From contig DATKBT010000036.1 of assembly GCA_035546295.1 (NCBI GenBank), forward strand, positions 1 through 5,330: 5,330 nucleotides of DNA. Direction: 5' to 3'. The notes beneath the pieces were generated by a model that was given only the letters and a program-made list of their open reading frames with translations, made no database searches and had not been told where the DNA came from. Within the stretch, counting starts at the first letter, position 1; every line of letters starts with the position of its first letter. This DNA comes from DATKBT01 sp035546295 (lineage in GTDB: Bacteria; Acidobacteriota; Thermoanaerobaculia; Multivoradales; Multivoraceae). The translations under genes and the position numbers were made by a program. This document shows, one piece after another, positions 1 to 5,330 of this stretch.

Positions 1-1
1 C

Positions 2-2281
2 CTAGCCGCGACGCTCGCGGTGAGCTCCGGCTGTGCGCGGCGGGACGTCGCGGCTCCGCCGCCGGCACCGACCTGGGCCCTCGACATCGCGCCGATCCTC
101 TACCGGCACTGCGCCGTCTGCCACCGGCCCGGCAGCGTGGGTCCCTTTTCGCTCCTGGCCTACGAGGACGCGCGCCTGCGCGCGCGTCTCGTCGCCGAGA
201 TGGTGGAGCAGGGCCGGATGCCCCCGTTTCTCCCCGACCGCGACTTCGGCCGCTTCCAGAACGCGCGAGGGCTCGAGCCGGAAGAGATCGAGGCGGTCGT
301 CGCGTGGGCGGGCGCGGGCGCTCCTGCCGGAGATCTCGCCCACGCGCCGGCGCCGCCGGTCTTCGCCGACGGCTTCGAGCTCGGCGAGGCCGATCTGGTG
401 GTCGAGATGCCCGAGGCTTTCGAGCTTCCGGCGGAGGGGGCCGACGTCTACCGCAACTTCCTGGTGCGGCTCCCGGTCGCACCCGGCACGCGCATCCGCG
501 CGCTCGAGCTCGATCCCGGCAACCGGCGCGTGGTCCACCACGCCGCCGTCCTGGCCGACACCACCGGCTCCGCCAGGCGGCTCGAGAGCCGCGACTCCGC
601 GCCCGGCTACGAGGAGATGGTGGGAGGCAGCGCACCCGGTGGTCACTTCGTCGGCTGGACGCCGGGTCGAGGTGCGATCGTGCTCGAGGAGGACATGCCC
701 TGGACGATCGAAGAGGGGACGGATCTGGTGTTGCAGCTCCACCTGCTGCCGAGCGGGCGCCCCGAGGCGGTGCGCGCGCGAGTGGGGCTGTGGTTCACGG
801 ACCGACTGCCGGAGCGCTCGCCCACGATGCTCCATCTGCTCGCCACCACGCTCGACATCCCGGCCGGCGAGAGCCGGTACGCGGCGCACGACGAGCTGGT
901 GCTTCCCGTCGACGTCGTGGCCTACTCGGTCTATCCGCACGCCCACTATCTCGGACGCCGCATCGAGGCGTGGGCCGAGCTGCCGGAGGGCTCGATCCAG
1001 CCCCTGCTCCGCATCTCGGACTGGGACTTCGACTGGCAGGACGAGTATCGCTACGCCGAGCCGGTGGCGCTGCCCGCCGGCTCGCGGCTCCGCCTCGAGC
1101 TGGCCTACGACAACTCCGGCGCCAATCCGAGAAACCCCAGCGCGCCGCCGCGACGCGTCCTATGGGGACCGAGCTCCCACGACGAGATGGGGGATCTGTG
1201 GCTCAAAGTGGTGGCGCTGCGCCCTGGAGAGCGGGCGGAGCTGGAGGAGACGCTGCGGCGCCACGAGCGCGAGCGGTTTCGCGCGGGGTACGGACTGCGG
1301 GTCCGCGTCGATCCCGCGGACTTCGAGGCCCACGCGCGCCTCGGCATCGGCTACGTGCAGGACGGACGCTTCGCCGAAGCTCTGCCCCACCTCGAGGCCG
1401 CGCTCGCCAGCCGTCCCGACGCGGGGGATCTCAACTACAACGCCGCGGTCGCGCTCGCCGCTCTCGGACGGCGGCGCGACGCTGTCGCGCGCTACGAGAA
1501 GGCGCTCGCGGCCGATCCGGGCGACTCCCGCACTCACAACTCGATCGCCGCCGCGCTCCTCGCCGACGGAGCCGTCGAGCGTGCGCTGGCGCACTACCGC
1601 CGGGCGGTGGCGCTTCGTCCCGCGAGCGCCGACCTCCACGCCAACCTGGGGCTCGCGCTGGCGCGCTCGGGGGATCTCGAGGGCGCGGAGGCGAGCTATC
1701 GCGAGGCGCTGCGGCTCGATCCGCGTCACGTGCTGGCGCACCTGAGCTACGGCGGGCTCCTCTCCACGAGGGGCCGGGAGGAAGACGCCGCGGCCTGGTT
1801 CCGGGCGGCTCTGGACATCGAGCCGGACCGCTTCGAGGCCCACGTCAACCTCGCCCGCTCGCTGGCGCGGGTAGGCCGCTTCGAGGAGGCCTCGAGTCAC
1901 CTGCGGCGGGCGCTCGAGAGCCGCCCGGGAGACGGAGAGGTGCACTACCTCCTCGGCCTCACGCTGGTTCGAGTCGAGCGGTTGGACGAGGCGATCGAGG
2001 CGTTCGAGGCGGCGCTGCGGATCGACGCCGGCAACGTGTTGGCGCGCCAGGACCTCGCGCATCTCCTGCTGGTCGTTGGACAGCCGGAGCGAGCGCTCGA
2101 ACGACTCGCTTCGGCGCCGGCGGGCCCGGCTCTCGAGTCCGTTGCGGGCGTCCGATACACCCGTGCGCTCGCTCTTCTCGATGTCGGCCGGAGCGCCGAG
2201 GCGATGGTCGAGCTCAGGGCCGCGGTGCGCCTCGATCCCGGCCATTCCGAGGCCGCCGCTCTGCTCGACACGCTTCGCTGA
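2..2281 (+). CDS. Cytochrome c / copper type II monooxygenase-like / TPR lipoprotein (5' end outside window)
   Basis: Residues are numbered from the GTG at 20, but the frame is open to position 2 and reads LAATLAVSSGC across that GTG. This looks like the end of a lipoprotein signal peptide with the lipid-anchored cysteine at C5, so the true start is probably upstream of the window. A haem c motif, CAVCH (31-35), follows, with M67 in an RMPPF motif as likely axial ligand. Residues about 115-400 resemble the two-domain copper monooxygenase fold of PHM and dopamine beta-monooxygenase: HH 173-174, H241 (LQLH), H307 and H309 (HAH), and M390 (HDEM) match the six copper ligands. Residues 437-744 are nine TPRs with about 34-residue spacing. 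Apart from C5 and the haem pair there is no cysteine, so the disulfides of animal PHM are absent. Family knowledge: bacterial cytochrome-PHM-like proteins occur in Acidobacteriota, Planctomycetota and Myxococcota, but their substrates are unknown to me. Inference: a periplasm-facing redox enzyme using the haem as electron relay. A non-catalytic binding role is possible. Confidence 0.5.
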   Translation, partial: LAATLAVSSGCARRDVAAPPPAPTWALDIAPILYRHCAVCHRPGSVGPFSLLAYEDARLRARLVAEMVEQGRMPPFLPDRDFGRFQNARGLEPEEIEAVVAWAGAGAPAGDLAHAPAPPVFADGFELGEADLVVEMPEAFELPAEGADVYRNFLVRLPVAPGTRIRALELDPGNRRVVHHAAVLADTTGSARRLESRDSAPGYEEMVGGSAPGGHFVGWTPGRGAIVLEEDMPWTIEEGTDLVLQLHLLPSGRPEAVRARVGLWFTDRLPERSPTMLHLLATTLDIPAGESRYAAHDELVLPVDVVAYSVYPHAHYLGRRIEAWAELPEGSIQPLLRISDWDFDWQDEYRYAEPVALPAGSRLRLELAYDNSGANPRNPSAPPRRVLWGPSSHDEMGDLWLKVVALRPGERAELEETLRRHERERFRAGYGLRVRVDPADFEAHARLGIGYVQDGRFAEALPHLEAALASRPDAGDLNYNAAVALAALGRRRDAVARYEKALAADPGDSRTHNSIAAALLADGAVERALAHYRRAVALRPASADLHANLGLALARSGDLEGAEASYREALRLDPRHVLAHLSYGGLLSTRGREEDAAAWFRAALDIEPDRFEAHVNLARSLARVGRFEEASSHLRRALESRPGDGEVHYLLGLTLVRVERLDEAIEAFEAALRIDAGNVLARQDLAHLLLVVGQPERALERLASAPAGPALESVAGVRYTRALALLDVGRSAEAMVELRAAVRLDPGHSEAAALLDTLR

Positions 2282-2383
2282 ACCGCTCGTGCTCGACCGG
2301 CTCCCTTGCGCTCGGGCGGCGACGCCGATGGGGATCTGAAATAGCGGCGTCCGCGGGTCTGCAGGCGCGGGCGATCCAACGTA

Positions 2384-2415
2384 ACGGAGGAGAGATCCAA
2401 AAAGTCGCTCTCCGT
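2384..2415. repeat. Imperfect inverted repeat (hairpin) downstream of the TPR oxygenase gene
   Basis: ACGGAG (2384-2389) is complementary to CTCCGT (2410-2415). In an alternative register GGAGAG (2389-2394) pairs with CTCTCC (2408-2413), leaving an A-rich loop. It begins about 100 bases after the stop codon and no T-run follows, so it is not a canonical intrinsic terminator. It might act as a 3'-end stabilising hairpin or be chance. Confidence 0.5.
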
Positions 2416-2470
2416 CCAGGCTGGAAGTCGTGCCGACAACCTTCTGGATCGTCCGCACAATTCGCCGGAG

Positions 2471-2486
2471 CCCCTGGGTCCAGGGG
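2471..2486. repeat. Perfect 7-bp inverted repeat upstream of the receptor promoter
   Basis: CCCCTGG (2471-2477) and CCAGGGG (2480-2486) are perfect reverse complements around a 2-base centre. As RNA this would fold as a 6-bp stem with a GGTC tetraloop. It ends 34 bases before the -35 hexamer of the receptor promoter, a place where activator or repressor sites are common. As no T-run follows, a terminator is unlikely. Binding of a regulator here is only inference. Confidence 0.5.
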
Positions 2487-2520
2487 GTCGGCCGCGAAGG
2501 CCTGGTCCGGGTCAAGCGAT

Positions 2521-2548
2521 TTGACAATGGCACCCGCTTTGCTACTCT
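2521..2548 (+). promoter_or_regulatory. Predicted sigma70-type promoter of the TonB-dependent receptor gene
   Basis: A perfect TTGACA -35 hexamer lies at 2521-2526. After a 16-base spacer comes TACTCT (2543-2548), preceded by TG at 2540-2541, giving an extended -10 (TGnTACTCT). The -10 matches TATAAT at three positions only, but the extended TG and the consensus -35 compensate. Transcription would start near 2555, giving a leader of about 150 bases. A weaker -10-like TACACT is at 2561-2566. Confidence 0.5.
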
Positions 2549-2601
2549 CCCCGCCGCCTCTACACTACCTGTTCGGAGCGGCGCGGCTGAACCACTCGCG
2601 G

Positions 2602-2626
2602 AACGGCAACCGGGTCTCCTGCCGTT
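2602..2626 (+). promoter_or_regulatory. Leader hairpin 1 of the receptor mRNA, with possible anti-Shine-Dalgarno loop
   Basis: AACGGCA (2602-2608) and TGCCGTT (2620-2626) form a perfect 7-bp stem around an 11-base loop (2609-2619). The loop contains TCTCC, and with T2620 the hexamer TCTCCT (2615-2620) is exactly complementary to AGGAGA (2695-2700), the core of the receptor's ribosome binding site. A loop-to-RBS contact, or refolding between the two pairings, could limit translation. The complementarity is seen directly; a regulatory function is inference and chance pairing is possible. Confidence 0.5.
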
Positions 2627-2640
2627 GCGCCGGATGGAAT

Positions 2641-2664
2641 CGGTGAATCGGCCGCTCGTCACCG
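2641..2664 (+). promoter_or_regulatory. Leader hairpin 2 of the receptor mRNA
   Basis: CGGTGA (2641-2646) and TCACCG (2659-2664) form a 6-bp stem around a 12-base loop that includes the self-complementary CGGCCG (2649-2654). It lies between hairpin 1 and the ribosome binding site. Folding it would bring hairpin 1 nearer to the Shine-Dalgarno sequence. Short stems of this kind arise often in GC-rich DNA, so confidence is modest. Confidence 0.5.
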
Positions 2665-2693
2665 GGAGCTTCGAAGTACAACGTCGGAGGATT

Positions 2694-2700
2694 GAGGAGA
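2694..2700 (+). promoter_or_regulatory. Shine-Dalgarno sequence deciding the receptor start
   Basis: GAGGAGA lies 5 bases before the ATG at 2706, an ideal spacing. It decides in favour of this ATG over the in-frame ATG at 2634, which is preceded by GTTGCGCCGG and would place 24 polar residues before the signal peptide. Confidence 0.5.
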
Positions 2701-2705
2701 ATCAC

Positions 2706-5330
2706 ATGAGGCGAGTCTTGATCAGCGTCCTGCTTCTGGGCCTGGTGGCCGGTGGCGCTCTTGCCGACGGGCCGGAAACCGGCGTCGTCAGCGGAACGGT
2801 CACCGATACCAGCGGCGCCCCGCTGCCGGGCGCCGGCGTGACGATCACGGGCGGTCGCGGGGAGAAGTTCACCCAGACCGAGGAGGACGGTTCCTACCGC
2901 TTCGCGCTGCTCGTCCCGGGGAGCTACGTCGTCAAGGCGTCGCTCGAGGGCATGGGTGAGGCGGAGCAGGCGGTCCAGGTCACCGCCGGCCAGCGCTTCC
3001 AGGCCAACCTCAGCCTGAAGCTGGCGACCGCCGAGACCATCACCGTGACCTCGGAGGCGCCGCTGGTCGACAAGTTCAACGTCGGCGTGGGCGCCACCAT
3101 GCAGAGCCAGGTGGGCGTGGAGGTCACGGGCGAGAACCGTAGCTACTACGGCGTCGTGAACTTCATGCCGGGTGTGACCAACGACGACGAGAACGTCGAC
3201 CTCTCGAGCACCCGCCCCAACATCAACGGCTCGACCTGGGCGGACTCGACGGTGTACATCGACGGCGTCGACACCACCTTCGCCCGGTATGGCGGCTCGC
3301 GCGTATTCCTGCCCTCCTCCGCGACCACCGAGGTGAGCCTCGAGTCGGGTGGGCTGTCGGCCGACTACGGCCGCACCGTGGGCTCGGCCACCAACGTCAT
3401 CGTCAAGTCGGGCACCAACGTGTTCCACGGTCAAGCGCTCGTCGGGCTGACGGAAGAGAAGTGGAACGGGGAGTACGACCTCCGCCCCGAGCTCCAGCAG
3501 CGCCAGACCAACCAACGCCCCGCCGACTTCTTCAAGCGCACCTCGGAGGAGAAGGAGAACGACGACACCCAGTACGAGGTCTCGTTGGGCGGTCCCCTCA
3601 AGCGGGACAAGGCCTGGTTCTTCCTCTCGGCGAACGAGATCAACACCAATCACACAGGCAAGACCGTCAACGGCGACTTCGTCGACGAGAGCGGCGTGGC
3701 CGAGTCGAGGATCGTGAAGCTCAACCTGCAGCCCTCGACCAACCACGCGCTGTCGGTGAGCTACATCGACACGCCGGTGCTGCGCAACTTCGTGCTCGAG
3801 CCGGTGTTCGATCGCTACGCCGTGACGCCGCACGACATCTCGGGCGAGCTCTACACCGCGAGCTACAACGTCTCGCTCTCGAGCAAGTTCTTCCTCGAGG
3901 CGAAGCTCGCGGACCAGACCTCGAACGAGAACAAGCTGCTCGCGGTGGGCGGCCACGACATCGAGGAGGCGATCCGGATCAAGCAGCAGGATCCGCGCTT
4001 CCCCGGCAATCCCGCCGCGGGTGTCGACTGGCCGGGCAACAACTACAGCGCCTATCTCGACAGCGACGGCTGGCACAACGGCTGGCTGCTCGACAACGGC
4101 TTCGGCACCAACGAGTTCCCGCGGTCGCAGTTCAACCTGGCGTTCACCCAGTTCGTCGCCGCCAACCACGAGCTCAAGTACGGCCTCGACGCGCAGCAGG
4201 TCGAGTGGCTGGGCGACGTCGAGCGGCCGAACCTCTACAGCGGCCAGGGTGACAACCTCTTCAGCTCGACCAGCCGGTCGGGCTTCGTCAACCCGTTCTC
4301 GGAGAATCGGTTCCGGGTGGCCTGCGACTTCACCACCGGCGACTCCTGCATCATCCAGGACTATCACCACCCTTCGCTGCTCGCCGATCTCGGCTCGAAC
4401 GACACCACCAGCACGAACATCGCGGCCTACTGGCGCGACCGCTTCACGCTCGGCGACCACTTCACCTTCAACGTCGGGCTCCGTGCCGAGAACCAGAACC
4501 ACGAGAACGACACCGACCGCGAGGTGATGGACTCGACCGACGTCTCGCCGCGGGTCTCGGTGGCGTACGACATCTCCGGCGACGGCCGGCGCCTGATCAC
4601 GGGCTACGTCGGCCGCAGCTACCATCAGCTTCCGCAGCAGGCGATCAACGAGTACCTGCAGGACCAGTTCAACGGCTACAACGGCTACGAGCGGCGGCTC
4701 TTCCTCGACTGCGCCTACGTCGCCTGCGTGCCGGCGGCGCCGACCCTGCGCTTCCCGCTGCCTCTCGGCTACGGCTTCTCGTTGGGCTTCATCCGCCCCG
4801 GCTTCATGTGGGACCTGGTGGACGCCGGCGTGTTCGAGTCGGACCTCGAGCCCTACCACAAGAACGAGGCGATCCTCGGGTACGAGTGGCAGTTCTCGCG
4901 CAACTGGGCGTTCGACGGCAAGGCGATCTGGTGGGAGGTCGAGAACCTGATCGGCTCCACTCTGCAGCTCGCCGAGCTCAACGGTCGCCTCGCGCTCTTC
5001 CATCTCACGGCGAACCACGAGGACTATCCGGCGATCATGAACGCAGTGCGGGAGGCCGCGTCCCCGGCGATCCAACCCAGGCTGGCGCAGGCGGACGCAC
5101 TCGCTCTCTACGAGGAGCCGAGCCGCGACTACCGCGCGCTTCAGATGCAGGTCAACCGCCGCTTCAGCGGCAACTGGGCGCTCTACTCCAACGTGACCTG
5201 GAGCGAGGCGGGTGGCTCGTCGCACGGCGACGTGTTCAACAACACCAACGACAGCTACGGCGAGCAGCTCGAGCAGGTGCTGACGCAGGACGACATCGAC
5301 GACTGTGTGGACGACCAGCTGAACCGCACC
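2706..5330 (+). CDS. Oar-like TonB-dependent outer-membrane receptor with carboxypeptidase-regulatory-like domain (3' end outside window)
   Basis: The frame runs 875 codons from the ATG and is still open at the right edge. Residues 1-20 form a signal peptide (MRR, hydrophobic core, ALA before D21). Residues about 24-104 are a carboxypeptidase-regulatory-like beta-sandwich (GVVSGTVTD, PLPGAGVTI, EDGSYRF, PGSYVV). ETITVTS (110-116) resembles a TonB box. The plug follows to about 240, with VYIDGVD (183-189) and the family signature around YGRTVGSATNVIVKSGTN (221-238). GGPLKRDKAWFF (295-306) is the usual entry into the beta-barrel, which fills the rest with alternating aromatic strands and polar loops. 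Family members are usually about 900-1100 residues, so perhaps 50-200 are missing. Such receptors sit in the outer membrane, are energised by TonB-ExbB-ExbD, and import large ligands or act in surface adhesion; this one's ligand cannot be read from sequence. Cysteine pairs 540/548 and 669/674 may form loop disulfides; C867 is unpaired in the visible part. Its own promoter and leader precede it. Confidence 0.5.
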   Translation, partial: MRRVLISVLLLGLVAGGALADGPETGVVSGTVTDTSGAPLPGAGVTITGGRGEKFTQTEEDGSYRFALLVPGSYVVKASLEGMGEAEQAVQVTAGQRFQANLSLKLATAETITVTSEAPLVDKFNVGVGATMQSQVGVEVTGENRSYYGVVNFMPGVTNDDENVDLSSTRPNINGSTWADSTVYIDGVDTTFARYGGSRVFLPSSATTEVSLESGGLSADYGRTVGSATNVIVKSGTNVFHGQALVGLTEEKWNGEYDLRPELQQRQTNQRPADFFKRTSEEKENDDTQYEVSLGGPLKRDKAWFFLSANEINTNHTGKTVNGDFVDESGVAESRIVKLNLQPSTNHALSVSYIDTPVLRNFVLEPVFDRYAVTPHDISGELYTASYNVSLSSKFFLEAKLADQTSNENKLLAVGGHDIEEAIRIKQQDPRFPGNPAAGVDWPGNNYSAYLDSDGWHNGWLLDNGFGTNEFPRSQFNLAFTQFVAANHELKYGLDAQQVEWLGDVERPNLYSGQGDNLFSSTSRSGFVNPFSENRFRVACDFTTGDSCIIQDYHHPSLLADLGSNDTTSTNIAAYWRDRFTLGDHFTFNVGLRAENQNHENDTDREVMDSTDVSPRVSVAYDISGDGRRLITGYVGRSYHQLPQQAINEYLQDQFNGYNGYERRLFLDCAYVACVPAAPTLRFPLPLGYGFSLGFIRPGFMWDLVDAGVFESDLEPYHKNEAILGYEWQFSRNWAFDGKAIWWEVENLIGSTLQLAELNGRLALFHLTANHEDYPAIMNAVREAASPAIQPRLAQADALALYEEPSRDYRALQMQVNRRFSGNWALYSNVTWSEAGGSSHGDVFNNTNDSYGEQLEQVLTQDDIDDCVDDQLNRT

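Larger units (their letters stand above)
2282..2705. other. Intergenic region between the TPR oxygenase gene and the receptor gene
   Basis: No convincing gene lies in these 424 bases. The first 240 bases hold small inverted repeats but no hairpin followed by a T-run, so no intrinsic terminator for the upstream gene can be called. The remainder holds the promoter and leader of the receptor gene. The receptor's frame is open upstream as far as a TAA at 2382, with a GTG at 2430 and an ATG at 2634, but neither has a good ribosome binding site and the signal peptide begins at the ATG at 2706. No tRNA-like, CRISPR or insertion-sequence structure was seen. Confidence 0.5.

Noticed and set aside
1328..2251. 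DNA-level tandem repeat expansion in the TPR-coding region
   Set aside because: The repeat is at the protein level with diverged codons; neighbouring units do not show long identical nucleotide stretches that would suggest recent duplication.
2306..2340. Terminator for the upstream gene at the CGGCGACGCCG palindrome near 2317
   Set aside because: The stem is only about 4 bp with a 3-base loop and no T-run follows.
2602..2640. Cobalamin riboswitch in the receptor leader (CTCCTGCC resembles part of its conserved 3' segment)
   Set aside because: The conserved GCCACTG box and the surrounding core were not found in the leader, and the resemblance covers only a few bases.
2..2662. Large open frames on the minus strand (2-946, 1160-2662) and in the other plus frames (33-1745, 304-2646)
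   Set aside because: They overlap the cytochrome/oxygenase/TPR gene, have arginine- and serine-rich low-complexity translations and lack any recognisable motif. They are shadows of high-GC coding sequence.
2430..2705. In-frame upstream extension of the receptor gene (GTG at 2430 or ATG at 2634)
   Set aside because: The frame is open back to a TAA at 2382, but these starts lack a ribosome binding site, the GTG would precede the promoter, and both would bury the signal peptide that begins at 2706.
2565..5225. Long minus-strand open frame of 886 codons opposite the receptor gene
   Set aside because: Its translation is rich in Arg, Val, Glu, Ala and His with no recognisable domain, as expected when a GC-rich gene is read in reverse. 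The plus-strand frame here has a signal peptide, a ribosome binding site and clear family motifs.

Overview
The window is GC-rich throughout (roughly two thirds or more G+C by eye, with G/C-dominated third codon positions). It holds two plus-strand genes, each cut by a window edge. The first encodes a lipoprotein-like, c-type cytochrome/copper type II monooxygenase-like/TPR protein. The second encodes an Oar-like TonB-dependent outer-membrane receptor with an N-terminal carboxypeptidase-regulatory-like domain. A diderm (Gram-negative-type) bacterium is certain enough from the outer-membrane receptor. The combination of these two families at this GC content suggests Acidobacteriota, with Myxococcota, Gemmatimonadota or a related soil/sediment phylum as alternatives. 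The phylum is inference; no rRNA or other marker gene is present.

Layout: positions 2-2281 hold the 3' part of the cytochrome/monooxygenase/TPR gene, whose true start lies upstream of the window. Positions 2282-2705 are a 424-base intergenic region without a convincing gene. It contains several small inverted repeats, a good sigma70-type promoter (TTGACA at 2521, extended -10 ending at 2548), an untranslated leader of about 150 bases with two hairpins, and a strong Shine-Dalgarno sequence. Positions 2706-5330 hold the 5' 875 codons of the TonB-dependent receptor, which continues past the right edge. The large open frames on the minus strand and in the other plus frames are by-products of GC-rich coding sequence and are not listed as genes.

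How the parts may relate: both products are exported. The first is probably lipid-anchored and acts in the periplasm or at a membrane face; it carries one haem c site, all six residues expected to bind the two copper ions of a PHM/DBM-type monooxygenase, and nine TPRs for partner binding. The second is an outer-membrane transporter or adhesin-like receptor. They share an orientation, but the receptor has its own promoter and a long leader, so an operon is not indicated and any functional link is speculative. The most interesting points are the cytochrome-copper oxygenase-TPR architecture and a possible leader RNA structure, in which a hairpin loop carries a sequence complementary to the receptor's Shine-Dalgarno sequence.

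[Form note: the original gave no feature confidence values; the required field is filled with a uniform placeholder of 0.5, which is not an assessment.]
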